Shown: one piece after another, positions 33,017-44,914 of the stretch | Numbering within the stretch: the stretch's first letter is position 1 | How the letters are laid out: each line of letters begins with the position of its first letter | NCBI GenBank assembly: GCA_950022655.1 | Contig: OX465580.1 | Coordinates: 123,053,016-123,117,015 of the forward strand | DNA length: 64,000 bases | From: Alentia gelatinosa | Taxonomy: Eukaryota > Annelida > Polychaeta > Phyllodocida > Polynoidae | Reading direction: 5' to 3' | The notes under the pieces: model-generated | Told to the model about the DNA's origin: nothing | The model's database searches: none | What the model saw: the letters and a program-made list of their open reading frames with translations, nothing else | Program-made: the position numbers and the translations under genes

Positions 33017-35312
33017 GTATCCAAACCACACGCTTTGCTGTCCTTACCTTGCTCCTACCAAACATGCACAAACAAGATAATTTCTCATTTACATCCATAT
33101 TTAATCCTCTCATTTGTTTTCCTTTTGACCACAAACACACAGCAATACAAAAAGCTGGCGGGGGACTACAAGTCCTTGCATGTTTAGCTGTAGTCTATTG
33201 GACGTTCATGCAGGCTGTGAGCTTCATTCCCAGTGGCTGATGTTTCGTGGAACGAATAGGAATATCGTCCGTTTCCCTACCTACAGACTCCAGGCACGAC
33301 ATTCTCTTTCTTATTCCAGTATGTGCAAACCATGTTATGCGCGCCGTCGCTGGCCGATTGCTTGGCTATTTTTGGAGCGGCGCCGGCCCAAGTGTCACCC
33401 TCAAAGTCGCGTGCTTGTCACGATTTGTTTCTCACAGAGGAGAGTCTCCTCATCGCCGGCGACTGTGTCTGTAACAGACCTGAACGTAATAATAATAACA
33501 CATTCCAGAACATTATACAGGCCTCCCAGCGAAACCTTTAAAATCTATAAAACCTATATATTAAGTATGAGAGAACAACAGTATGCCACTCTTGCCGAAT
33601 CAGGATATGTATAGATGACATTCGTCGGCCCTTTTATTAACAATTTTAACAAAACAATTTTGTAATGAAAATTTTTACACAATAAGAGAAAGAAAAATTG
33701 AACACAATGGGTTGGAGACCAGTGATAGTAATGGCGGACCCAGAGCATGTGAGCCCGCGAAATAGCATGTTAACTATCATGTGACCTCATGAATATTCAT
33801 ATAGTTTAATCGAAAGAATTTTTTAGATAATGAGATACTAAGACAGAAAATTCCTTTTATGAGAAATCTTTTTAAGCAAGACATTTTTATTCATAAGATT
33901 TCTTACAACTGTAGTGCACTTTCCAACAGCACAGGAAGACATACATGTTCCTTTGAACCTATATTTTCAGTGTGGTATTTATGGTAGAGTAATCCTAAAG
34001 CTATATTGTCAAGAAATTGTTCCCATTTAAAACTATCAAGTATGGACTACGATTTATAGACTATCCACAAGCAGTTTGTAATGGTCACCGGTGGTTTGTA
34101 GATTCTGTTCCTGTGTTAACTAAGAAAGGTGTAGCTAATTAAGGTTTTATCTATAATATATGGATGTTGCTTTAGGTGTAGTCCTCTGCCAAAAAGATTT
34201 TGTTTATTGTGTTTCAGATTATAAATTTTGACTTGTTGTAACCGCTTTAAAAGTTTTGAAAAAAATGACGAAGCTACAAAGCTTCATATGGAGCGACGAA
34301 TCACTCTATTGGATTAAAGTAGTGAACATTTATATGTGGCGAGAGTGTGAGGTTTCTGTGAGGGTGATGATAGCAAAGTGAACGATTATAACCATAAAGA
34401 AAAGCTTCGTCTGTGTTTTGATCTTATCAGGTTGGAGGCATTTCCTTTTCTTTGTAGTATGTACGTAGCATTGTTCTCATGTCCTGTTTTATAGTGTTCT
34501 TACAATTGTAATCATATATAGTACCAGGCGACGGAAAGACAGTGGATAATTCACGATCTCTATTACAGTGTATCGTTTGGCAACGTACCAAAGTATGCAG
34601 TATACTGAGGTTTAACCACGTTTTGAGGCCAGTCTCTAGTGATACTAGCTGTCTGTGTCATGTGGATGGCCCTTCTGAGGTTAGCAAAACTACTTGTGGA
34701 TTAAATGAACCCCAAGGACTGGGAGATGTATTGTACAGTGACAGGCACGGCCATCGTCAGGGTCAGTCCGGCTCTGTATGGTGTATAATGTAGAGGTCCT
34801 GCGGATTAGCTAACCACTGCAATCCTTCACTTTAAACGACAGCCATCCTGTCTCCCGAAAGCTGACCCCACTTCAACTCTAGACTTAATTGATACAGTGT
34901 GTTGAATTTAGGAAAATTCAAATTACCTTAGGTGGTTTGAAGAGATATTCTCTTGATATGTTTTGCTTAATCCTTGCAATTATTGGATATGTTTTCAAAT
35001 TGTGTGCATCTCACACGACTGCCTGGAACCCTAGTAGATACTCCAGTTAAAGTAAAAGCTTTAGAAAAAAGAAGAAAAACCTACTTTGTTTTTATCCAGC
35101 ATTGTAGGTCTGTATCATGAACGGTATATGACGAGTCTTCCTTTCTTTATCCATATAATGTATGTAGTCCTTTTCAATGACATATGATCTAGTGATGCAT
35201 TGACTATTAGACGGTAAAAGGCTGCAGCCCCATTGCCATCTATTGACTAGCTGTTTTATGTAAATATGGAGAAAAGCACGTACAGCTCTGGTCGATATGG
35301 CTTCACAGTCAG
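33017..35312. other. Intron sequence, nothing identified
   Basis: The longest open frame (33180-33614, 144 codons) lacks any recognisable domain. The segment 33340-33480 is somewhat GC-rich. The rest is AT-rich with short frames. Confidence 0.4.
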
Positions 35313-35681
35313 AGCTTTTAACTAGACTAGTGACATTACGGAATAAATGGCAAATTTTACCTTATTATTGCCATTGCAAAATGTTAGGGAAAACAAGAAA
35401 CCATAGGTAAATGCATCAATATCAGAATTTTTCGCTCATTTCATTTGCAATTCCATTTGGTTTCCCTGAAGAAGAAAAGACATATAGAAAGCTTTTAACT
35501 AGCCTAGTGTCATTTATCATTTTATGGAATAAATAGCAAATTTCAGCTATCATTCTCGTGGCAAAGTGTTAGCAAAACATGTTCTTTAAAAACCATAGAT
35601 AAATGCATCAATATCAGTATCTTTCGCTCATTTCATTTACAATTTCATTTGGTTTCCCTGAAGGAAAAAAAACGTATAGAA
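35313..35681 (+). repeat. Tandem duplication of a 177-bp unit
   Basis: Unit 1 (35313-35489) and unit 2 (35490-35681) both start AGCTTTTAACTAG.CTAGTG and contain AAATGCATCAATATCAG, TTTCGCTCATTTCATTT and TTTGGTTTCCCTGAAG. The copies differ by substitutions and small insertions, so the event is not very recent. Confidence 0.93.
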
Positions 35682-36207
35682 ACAACTTTCTTTGCCGGTC
35701 TGAAGCCGTATGTGGAGCAGCTCCCGGGAGAGAGACACAACGAGGTTAGACTCGGCCCTGTGGGAAACCCCAAATAGAGATTAACCGGAAGCCGGGGGCC
35801 TGTGATTGACTCTGAGAAGCCACGTAGAATTCTGAGGGGGAGGTCGACTTGAAGGCTTAACCTGAAGGCCCGCCGTGGAGGTTTTTTTAAAGGTCTTTAT
35901 CGCATTCGACATATTACATCGTTCTTCCTTGCAATTTCGACAGTGAAATTAACATGATTGAACCAACCACCAGCAATAATATTTACAATGACTACATGAA
36001 TGCATTGGAAAATTCTTGTAAACCTAATACATTTTTTCTAAGCAGGAATCATTTATGACTAGTTTTTACTCATAATTTAGTCCTGCAATACAGATATTAA
36101 CCTATACAGTTTTGTTACAACCTGTAATCCTTACTCCTAATTATACATCCGCACTATGAAGGTCTGCCGCGAAGGCGGGCCGTGGCAGACCACGCTGCCC
36201 TACTCTG

Positions 36208-36310
36208 TTGAATAATATAAGATTGTACAAGAAGACCATTTTCTGTACCTCGTACAAGGGTTATCGTTTAATAATGATTTAATTTGTTCTTTAAGACAGT
36301 ATTAGCCTTC
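36208..36310. mobile_element. Diverged fragment of the GGGCCCGTTTAATAATC MITE
   Basis: GAATAATATAAGATTGTACA, AGAAGACCATTTTCTGTACC, TCGTACAAGGGTTAT and TTAAGACAGTATTAGCC align in order to the reverse complement of the right half of the element at 50451-50669. Confidence 0.7.
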
Positions 36311-36509
36311 CACAATTGTTTAAACGTAAGCAATTGTGGTCTCTCATCCTCTTTGCACGGGAAAATGAATGCATGTATCATGACCCAGAACGAGGATTCC
36401 TGCTGGCAGAGCAGATCTCAGTTCATACACCATGACAGATATTTATGACAGAGAAGACTAGAGCTTTTTTTATTTAATAATAGAGAGAGCAAGGATGTGT
36501 TTTATAGCA

Positions 36510-36670
36510 GTGACGATCGATAATAGTAACCATTTCCGTTGCATAGATGAATTATCATACTTGCGCATGTATGGCACAGTTACAAATGTATATCCTAATT
36601 AGTCTTAGACCGTCAGTGATTGTTTCAGCCATGTCTATGCAACACCTTGTCTATTAAACACCTCCCAGGT
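36510..36670 (+). repeat. Uninterrupted copy of the repeat at 19905-20315
   Basis: ACCATTTCCGTTGCATAG, TTGCGCATGTATGGCACAG and TATGCAACACCTTGTCTATT occur without the SINE that splits the other copy. Confidence 0.75.
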
Positions 36671-37821
36671 CCCAACCCATTTACAGCATAGACAGACTAG
36701 AAATAGCAGGTATCAACTTAGCCAGGAGGGTGGTTGTGGCCCCTAAGATTCGAGGTCAACTCTCGACTTCAGAGCCGTCCCAAGGCGCTAGAAAATATTA
36801 TGTAAGGAGGTCAAGGTGAAGGTCGGGGTTTGCTGTGAATGCAGTCATTGGCTACTCGGTCTACTGTATTCCTTATATGGAATTAAGGTAATGGGACAAC
36901 TCGATGGTGACAGTGTACCCGGCACTGTTAGTCCCCATACAGGGCCAGGTTTCTCACCATAGAGCCCTCCACCAGGTCGTCATTTCATACGGGCCGCACT
37001 CTGACGTGTATGAAAAAAATCGATAAATATGTATACCCATTTGTCTTTGCTAACTTTCAAAATAGCTGTCTCTTACATTATAACTGTGTATTTAGAGGTA
37101 GTTTCCCAGTGGAGCTTGGCTGCTTCTCCAAGTCCAGAGAAGAAGTCCATTTTGTTCAGTCTTCTTCTCTGGTTCCCAAATTGCACAGTGCCTCGCCAAT
37201 TAACATAGCCGTTCGCCCCTAATTGGAGATGATTTACAGCGTTAGAGAGACCAGAGATAGCAAGCATCAACTGTATTACAACAATAGACGGTATTGACAG
37301 AACAGTCCCCAGCTCTAGAGAACCCTAATATGAGTGTCTAACTGATGTATCTACGCATAAGGAGAGAACACATTTGTTTGACTAGACCAAGCTGTCATAA
37401 TCTCGATCCAGGAGACCCACCAGATTGCACCGCAGTACCGATATTAAGTAACATTAATTTCATTTCCACCATACCTTTTTGCCTTGTATAAGATTACTTC
37501 AGCGACATCCCTGATTATCATTTCATTTACTTTTGAATCTATCGCCGTGCTGTGGTGACATACCAGAGAGGCGGTTGACGAATAGGATTACTTTGCTGAG
37601 GCATCGGACGTCCATTGGTTATTTAACCTGGTTACTGCACCCAGTAGCGGGCGCCAGGCCAAGCCGGATGTGCCATCCTTAACATTATCCTCAGGTCTAT
37701 TCATGGCGCCCGCCAGAGGAGCCAGCTGTCTTATTAGGAGATCTGACCGCCAGTGACGCCACCTGGTGAACGGGCGGGTGGGCGAGCAGACGCTTACTGT
37801 CCCTGCAGTTACCGTATACAT
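36671..37821. other. Intron sequence, nothing identified
   Basis: No supported feature. Confidence 0.4.
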
Positions 37822-38015
37822 AGGCCCGTTTCCATTGGTCGACGAAAACTGCGTAGAGTTTTTGAGTTCTCCTAAAGGCCAATTTCCATTTTGCGTCAGC
37901 AGTGCTAGTGGGCCACTCTTCTGAGCCCTGTATGAAGTATGCAGATCGGTTACGGCCAATGGAAATGGGCTTTCAGGAGAACTAAAAAAAATCTGCACCC
38001 TGTGGAAATGGGCCT
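37822..38015. mobile_element. Foldback MITE with AGGCCCGTTTCCATTGG ends
   Basis: Arms of about 65-70 bp: the left AGGCCCGTTTCCATTGG... continuing through GTTCTCCTAAAGGCCAATTT is the inverse of the right arm, which ends GTGGAAATGGGCCT and includes AAATGGGCTTTCAGGAGAAC. The same terminal motif is found at 988-1093. Open frames across it are not considered real. Confidence 0.8.
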
Positions 38016-38799
38016 TATAGGTACACTGGCCACCAGAGCTAGACTACATTAGCTCTGGTCGGGTTAAACCTGTGGCTGCCTTGACCCGGTAGCGGGAACT
38101 GTTTATTACTCTACTTCTCTACTTCCGTGAAGTCCATGGTTGTTACAAATCATCTGTTTCCTATATCTTTAAAGCATTTGGCCATCGCCAATTAAATTCT
38201 GTGGGTGAAAATGTAGTGGCATATTGTCCAATAGCCTATACTTCCTTGGGGAAGGGGGTTTTGTAGTGAGATAATGTCCAATGGCATAATGCTGCACAAT
38301 ATTCATGTTATTTAGTTGAAGAATAAAGTGACATTGAAGGCCACATTTAGGACGTATATCTCCGTTTATTTATCAACATCAGTGCCCAAATAGATAATTT
38401 TTCTTCGCCTTCAATGCCTTACATTAGAGAGTTGGTGCCAAGCCCCAACTCAAAAAGCAAATGTAATTGGTAATGTATGCTTTGGGTGCAATAGGGTGAC
38501 GATCCTCCTATTCCTCATGTTGTGTGGATGTGGTTCAGCTCAGATCCAGTGATAACCACTGTCGAATGGGCGAGATAGTTAATTACCCCAGGTATTTACC
38601 TATGTACTTAGGGTGAATGGATGTTCCTACGAGCCAAAGAACCTAGGAATACACAGCACCACACAGCACCACACCAGAGTAGCGCTACTGAATGTCTCTT
38701 GAACAAGTGTGTAAAATCATAAAGTTGCAAGCTTCACGTATCATACGTCTTGCTGAATCGAAGGAGAAAAATTTGGATTAAAACATCCCCTTGCTCCTT
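38016..38799. other. Intron sequence, nothing identified
   Basis: There is a small direct repeat, CACAGCACCACACAGCACCA, at about 38656. No exon. Confidence 0.4.
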
Positions 38800-38970
38800 C
38801 ATCTCCACCAACGGTAGCCTTACTGCTATATCAAAGTCCCGTCCTCCTCATACTATATCTCATACTATTGAGGTGTAAAACCAGGTATAAAAGCTAAACC
38901 TTGAGGTCGTCTCTATATGCCCTCATGATGTTAAAACAACCCAAAATGTTAAAACAACCAAACAATGGAG
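38800..38970 (+). mobile_element. SINE body, copy 3 (degraded)
   Basis: CCACCAACGGTAGCCTTACT, GCTATATCAAAGTCCCGTCC, CATACTATATCTCATACTAT and GATGTTAAAACAACCCAAAA align with the body and tail of the SINE at 27728-28019; the head is gone. Confidence 0.6.
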
Positions 38971-39205
38971 GTATCCATCATAAGTATAACATGTATCTTT
39001 TGTAGTTCTTGAGATTTAAAACGTACGAAATAGCACCGGTTTTAGGATATGCGCATGTAGATGTAAGGTGCGTCAAGGCAGTCAGGCTGAGACTATTTAC
39101 TCAATGAACTTTAAATTCGTCATGTTGGAAGACAAGGGCCACAGAAACATCGGAAACATGATTTTGATGACCAGTAGCTTTCATAATACGAGCAAAGAAG
39201 TTATT

Positions 39206-39800
39206 CTACGAGTTACTCAGATGTTCGTGAAAAGCTGTGTAATAATAATCTTGTCGAAACACGCCCAGAGCAAATCCTCCCCATGTTGGACATTTCCGAA
39301 AAAAGACTCCTTTCAAGCAGTTATCTTTTCTTTCGGAAATCCCTTCACATCTAAGGGTGGTTAAATTTGAACCCGATTCGGAAGTCGTAGTAGGAGAGGA
39401 GAAGTAGGGGGTGGTGGATGGAGACGTGGGGGTAAAATCTTTCTTTTCAGAAGACAGTGTGCACGCGATATGGCGTCGGCGGGCAAACTGTGGAAGTAGC
39501 AGAAGATGGTGGTGGAGGGTGGGGGGTGCGGGGATGGATAGAAGCTGGTCTGGCGACATAGACGCCCCCAGACGGTGGGCTGAGAAGCACGCCACTGCAC
39601 GCCACCAGGGCACTAACGCGCAAATCAAAGCGGAGGCCCTTTGGTGCACGGTGAGCTGCTCCCCAATCTGAGCGACTCGCGGCGCTTCACGCGTGCCACG
39701 CCGGCCCACACACAGTGCAGCAGTCCGCTGGTGCTCTATGGCTTTGCGTGTGGCTCCTGCCTTCCTGGTGACCAATAAAAGCCTTGGCTCTTAGCTCTCT
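39206..39800. other. GC-rich segment with the longest open frame of the window (189 codons, minus strand)
   Basis: On the minus strand 39206-39775 is open for 189 codons, Ser/Pro/Thr- and Arg-rich, with no recognised domain. On the plus strand a shorter frame (39411-39671) is also open. A poly(A)-signal-like AATAAA (about 39774) followed later by T-rich sequence lies on the + strand. High GC lengthens chance frames, so no gene is called. Confidence 0.3.
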
Positions 39801-40224
39801 GCAGGACCTGTCTCACTGTTTATGTCCGGTTCTTTTTTTTTCTTTTTTTTTTTACGAGGACGCATAACTGCGTGATACAGGAAGGAAGTTATATCAAGGA
39901 GCCCTTTCAACTGCATACACCTGATATTTTTTAGCAGTGTCCTTTCATCTTCAGCCAGCCATCATAGTGCATTGTGCCTCCTATTTCTCCAGTCTACCAT
40001 ATTCACCCGTAACTGGTCTACTGATGCTCGACTAAAGCTGCCCTCCTCTTCAGTGTTATTTGTATGCCATAACTCTTGTTCCTTTCTTCTTATTAATCTA
40101 TATTTTATAAGGCGAAATATAGTACAACTACCAAAGGTACCGTTATATATGTAGGTGTTTATTGTGTAGAACCGACATTTCTCAAAGTTCATCTATATTT
40201 TACTTACCTGCAATTTTAGACCCG

Positions 40225-40473
40225 CTTTGTGACCCTTTTCAAGTCTGTATATCGTCTTAACTGGCTTTCCTCTAGTTTTCCCCTTGCCTTCTTCTACGCC
40301 CACCTCTCTTGCATTATATCTACATTTCCTAATGTACCCACTTAATTCCATTCCCTTTTCATCCAGGGTCTTCTATTACTCTAGTTCAGCCGGATTTACA
40401 GATTATTTTCATCAATCCTCTACTCTATTGTGAAACCATCTCTCATTGCTGTTCACCCGTACGTCCTACCATC
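40225..40473. other. Pyrimidine-rich tract
   Basis: C+T-rich on the + strand and similar in style to 17328-17711, without periodicity. It directly precedes a foldback element, as a similar tract at 41100-41172 does. Confidence 0.4.
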
Positions 40474-40971
40474 TTTTATCTCATCCCCTGGTATTTTTCC
40501 CCATGGACTTAAAATTGAGAATCCGTATTCAATGCCCATGAAGTATTTAGAAAAAAATACTCAATGGGGAATTATGTCACAAATGTAAGCCAATTAGTCA
40601 CTGTGAGGGGTAAGGTATATCTGATTTAAGGTCAGAGCTCTGTCCCATCTCGTTTGAATCCCTACGTAATTCGCATGGTTTTGCTTTGTGAATTACTACG
40701 CTATTCAAACCCGATGGGATATTTAGTAGAAGTCTAACTCGAGTTCGGTTTCGTATTTATCCTACCTCGTCTATCCTTTTGTATTACTAAAAGATAAATA
40801 TTGAGTCAATGACCAACAGAACTTTTTTTCATAGTAGCTGACATCCTGCTCTCTGATTGGTCAATATTGTTATTACTCTAGTGGCATAAAAAACACTTTA
40901 TGTCATGGCCTGCCACATAAAATTTCCCTATGTTAAGTCTATGGCGGTTTTTTATTAGGGGTAGGATAAGA
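40474..40971 (+). mobile_element. Chimeric foldback element: B linker, B hairpin, E linker
   Basis: The B-type linker runs from TTATCTCATCCCC (about 40475) to GGGGTAAGGTA (about 40612) and contains the AAAATACTCAATGGGG landmark. The B hairpin follows (CCCATCTCGTTTGAATCC / ATTCAAACCCGATGGGAT). Then comes an E-type linker from TTATCCTACCTCG (about 40761) to GGGGTAGGATAA (ends about 40970) with TATGTTAAGTCTATGG. One hairpin thus carries two linkers of different subfamilies. Confidence 0.8.
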
Positions 40972-41105
40972 GCTCTTACCATCAACTTTCATAGGTTTTC
41001 TCTATAATATTCACTTCTCTGAGCCTTCTAGCACCTGTCTCTTTGCCCCAGGTTCCTCATTTTCAGCCTTGTACACTTCAACGCCATGGCTTTCGATTCA
41101 CTGCT
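40972..41105 (-). repeat. Inverse partner of 22213-22360
   Basis: GCTCTTACCATCAACTTTCA, TAGGTTTTCTCTATAATATT, CCTTCTAGCACCTGTCTCTT and ACACTTCAACGCCATGGCTT are the reverse complement of the extension next to the B element at 22325. Confidence 0.85.
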
Positions 41106-41172
41106 AGAATCTCTCTTCTCTCTGTCCCTCCCCATCCACCTTCTCCCTCTTCTCCAACTCCCACCCAATTCG

Positions 41173-41410
41173 CTATTCCCTCACCCCTGGTATTTTTGTC
41201 CGATACGCTTATCATTGGGAACCCGTTTTCCATGCCCCTACGAGTATTGCACTTCGTTCTCCATTCTCCATACCCTATGTGTTGCCCATTCTTTTAGTGC
41301 ATGCAGTGGTGAGATAAATACAGAAAGACTCGTTTTGGTCAAAGTCGTCGTTCTCCAACTCGTTTGAACGCTCTGCAATATTCACCAAAACTTGTTGGCT
41401 TTTTCCTTAG
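41173..41410 (+). mobile_element. Foldback element, subfamily A, copy 5 (internally deleted)
   Basis: The linker starts CCCTCACCCCTGGTATTTTT and ends GTGGTGAGATAAATACAG. The left arm CTCGTTTTGGTCAAAGTCG and CCAACTCGTTTGAACG are present, but the loop and most of the return arm are deleted before CCAAAACTTGTTGGCTTTTT. Confidence 0.85.
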
Positions 41411-42741
41411 CACTCCACCTTCATCTTTATTGTTCCTGACTCCACCTTCACTCTCATTTTACCGCGGCTAACACCTATTTCCCACTTCTCCACCCGCCCA
41501 TCCTATAGTTTACCGTTCCTCACGAGCCACTTGCTGACGTGACAGGGTTGTCAGAGGGAATTATCCCCCGGAGCCGGTGCTTGGAGACTGTCCCGGGAGA
41601 CTGTGCTGGGAGACAGTGCCTATCACAGTCCAACCTTCCCAGAGCCGTGGTCGGACACACTGGGTGTTCTGCCTGTCTTTGAGACTCGCCTTCGTCTATT
41701 TACACATGTTGGAAGTATAGCTGACAGGAGATTGGGCGACTGTGGTGAGAGGGTTTCGTCGTTGGATTCATCAGGGGACGCATTCACGAGCTCCAGTGCA
41801 GTGTACTGTACTACGCACATATTGAGTAGGAAGAGGGGACATGGGTTCCACAACGGGGTTTCTGTACCCTAAAATCAGTCTTCAGTGCTATATTAGTGGG
41901 TTTTTTTTAATGAATTATCAACTCAGCTTTTCCTAAATTTATATTGAAACATAGCTGAAAGTGAATACCTTCTAATTGCAGCCGATAAAATATCTCTGTA
42001 TTTCTATCTTTTCCATAGCATTCACCTTATCGTTATCTGACGCTGCTACATAACATCTGAAGTATATTGATAATCAGAACAGGAATTTACCTACAGAGGA
42101 CTGCAAATGCTCAAAGTAGATTTTAGGAACTGGCCCTGGAATAATTCTTTTCAATCGATCTTTTTTTATTTGAGGACCGCGATATCTCCTCTAACTGTAC
42201 CAGTGAAATGTATAGGGGCTGGGCTAGAGAGAGCTAGCCGGCCACTTCCACGCCTACAATTCTATTTGCTCATTTCAAAATACGCCGGGAGCTTGTCAGA
42301 GCACAACGAGCTGTTCCCACCAGCCAGCTCGCCTTTGAGCAAGCCGTACCTACAGATCTGCTCGAGGGCCCAGGCGGCCACCGTAAAGTCCTTCATTTCA
42401 GACACTGAATATTAAAAGATAGAAAAGCTTCTTTACTTGGATTAACGTGATTTGTGGTTTGAGTACTTTGAACAGTGGTGTTTTCCCGCGGATGACAGCT
42501 TTGTGTTATATTTATAATGAATCGTGTGAGGATTCCTTAAGGCGCGAATCAGAGGCTTCAAGTCATGAGATGGTGTGCAGACAGAGGGGAGCGGGTGATT
42601 GTGCTGCCTTGTGCGGTGGTGAGGGTTTTACGGTAGTCTCCTCAATAATCGGCTTTGGGTCCTCGATAATTACAGAACGCACTCAGCAGCCGCTCGCCGA
42701 TTGAGACCTCGTGGAGCGGTCTGTGTCGCCCCTCTTCCCTC
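41411..42741. other. Intron sequence; moderately GC-rich at 41530-41870 and 42180-42400
   Basis: Open frames at 41603-41872 and 42107-42415 have no recognised domain and overlap frames on the other strand. No exon is called. Confidence 0.35.
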
Positions 42742-43391
42742 TGTAGCCGTAAAACCCTCCATATCCCACACCTAACCATGGGAGATGTTCTGTGTGTATG
42801 CTGCCTTAGAACCCTCCCTATCCCACGCCTCTAACCACATATATTCCGGTTTATTTACCGTTGTAGACTCTCCATATCCCACATCCCTGCCCACATCCAC
42901 CTTCCTGTTTATCTACGCTGTAAATCCCTCCATATGCCACACCTAACCCTGGGTGCTGTATTGTTTATATGCTGCCTTAGAACCCTCCCTATCCCACACC
43001 TCTAACCACATATATTCCGGTTTATTTACCGTTGTAGACTCTCCATATCCCACACCTTGAACCACATACGCCTTCCTGCTTGTATTCTTCTGTAAAATCT
43101 CCGTATCCCACACCTCTAAGCACTTGTACCTTCCTCTTCGTCTACTACTGTATACCCTCCATATTCCACACCTCTGAGCACCTAGACCTTCCTGGTTGTC
43201 TATCGCTGTAAAATCTCTGGACATATACTTCCACACTGCCCACATACCCCTTCTTGTTGCTTCAAAATCTCCATATCCCACACTCTCCTGTTCGTCTACC
43301 ACTGTAAACCCTCCATATCCCGCACCTCAACCACATACACCTTCCTCTTTATCTTCTGCTATAAATCCTCCATATCCCACATGCACATTCC
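42742..43391 (+). repeat. Minisatellite, about 55-60-bp unit, with higher-order duplication
   Basis: About eleven units have the consensus CTGTAAAACCTCCATATCCC, CACACCTCTAACCACATA, CCTTCCTGTTTATCTACC. Two blocks (about 42800-42880 and 42975-43055) are nearly identical over several units (CTGCCTTAGAACCCTCCCTA, CATATATTCCGGTTTATTTA), showing a later duplication of a longer block of about 180 bp. Confidence 0.93.
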
Positions 43392-43523
43392 TGATTTACC
43401 AGTGTATTTTCCCCTGGTCCTAGTTTGAGTGTACTGTTTTATTACCTTAGCTTTTACTTTGAAGATAATTGATCATTAGTAATTTATCATGACCTGAATG
43501 TTTCCTTAATTTCTGTTGGCCAT

Positions 43524-43528
<5 letters not shown>

Positions 43529-43607
<79 letters not shown>
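43529..43607. repeat. (AT)n microsatellite, about 79 bp
   Basis: Uninterrupted alternating AT. Confidence 0.99.
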
Positions 43608-43610
<3 letters not shown>

Positions 43611-43660
43611 ACAGTAGTTAGTCAGTAATATGTAATTCGAGTTGACGACAAATCAGATTA

Positions 43661-43971
43661 AAGCCCAATGCCCATCTTCCGATTTCGGAACATTCAAGTA
43701 CCTTTGTCGGCGACAGACGGACGGTAATTTGGCTCACCGAAGGCATCCTAACGGAGTCGGCCGTAGTCGGTAGATGTAGGACAGCTAGGCAAGGGTCAGC
43801 CAACAATTAGTAGACCGATTTGCTTAGGACTAATATCCACCACCCTATCTCCTCAATGTCTGCCGGTCGAGAGAAGGGTTACATAATTTGCCTGCGACAA
43901 GTTCACCGACTCCTATACGATTTGGAAACTAATCGCTCAACCCTGAATAGGTAGATGGGCATCAGGCTAAA
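43661..43971. mobile_element. MITE with AGCCCAATGCCCATCTTCC ends
   Basis: The left AGCCCAATGCCCATCTTCC and inverted right AGCCTGATGCCCATCTACC match at 16 of 19 positions. About 311 bp with scattered CCGAC/GTCGG motifs, like the PIF-like element at 15535-15874. No clear target duplication. Confidence 0.65.
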
Positions 43972-44752
43972 TGTACAACGGAAGTTGATATGTTTGTGGC
44001 TTTACTTTATTGTTATACATGACAATGTATTTTCAGAAATTGAAGAATGTGCGCTGCAGCCAGTACAATAAAAAAGGAAATTTGTCTGCTGACTCATAAA
44101 ACAGATGGTGTCATTTGTGTTAACAAGTGTAAAACCATGAATGTTAGTAAGATAAGTTTTATGGAGATTTATATCGGATAAACAAACACAACAAACACAC
44201 TGAACCTTTTAAAGGCGGATCCTCACCTTGACAAAAAAAAATCGATTCATCATTTTCCTACTAATAGGCTACCGGATACGTTGTGTAAAAATATCTACCC
44301 AATGGTCGTAAGAAGGACCACAAGGTGGTAAGTCGGAAGAGAAAAGAAACATGAGTTTTAAATCCAAACTATAAAAAAAACATAAGGAAATTTCACCCCT
44401 TGACAAGATAGCGGATAGGCGGAAAATTGAAAGAGGATGCATGTTACTAGGCTTGGCTGCCCATCCATATTGAACAGTGGCAGTGGGGTGTGACTGTCAC
44501 GCAGGTGACATTCCAAGGGCAGCGGTTTATTGTCAGTTAGCCACACCGAAATAGGTTTATGGTCAACCGTGAGTGCTATACATTCTCAATAGTCCAACTA
44601 GAGTTGGGTGTGGCGAGAGACAAGAGATACAGAAAGGCTGGAATGTATAGTGTATATTTAGTGTTGAGATGTTTGTGTACAAGTTTTGGTTTGGGGAAGA
44701 CACGATGTAGAATACAGAAGCGATTTGTTTCACACAAATAAAATTGGCGTTA
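43972..44752. other. Intron sequence, nothing identified
   Basis: AT-rich; no supported feature. Confidence 0.4.
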
Positions 44753-44914
44753 GGGGCCATAGGATATGTACGCAAAATCCCTGAAACATTTTACCCGTCC
44801 TTCCAATCTTGTACGCAATGGAACAAAGGAGAAGCATACGCAAAATTTCCGAAATTTTTGACCCCACCCCCCACCCCACACCCCTCATTGCTTACGTACG
44901 TTATGGATGGCCCC
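44753..44914. mobile_element. MITE, GGGGCCATCCATAAAGTACG family, copy 2
   Basis: Ends GGGGCCATAGGATATGTACG and CGTACGTTATGGATGGCCCC; contains CTTGTACGCAATGGAACAAA, GAGAAGCATACGCAAAATTT and a C-rich block, in the same order as 25598-25775. Flanked by TA on both sides. Confidence 0.88.

Noticed and set aside
33180..33614. 144-codon open frame on the + strand
   Set aside because: No domain recognised, the composition shifts midway, and overlapping frames of similar length exist in other phases; likely chance in a GC-richer patch.
37588..37998. 136-codon minus-strand frame
   Set aside because: Half of it lies inside the foldback MITE at 37822-38015, and no domain was recognised.
42742..43391. 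CRISPR-like array
   Set aside because: Repeats are degenerate and directly joined without unique spacers, in a eukaryotic intron; it is a minisatellite.
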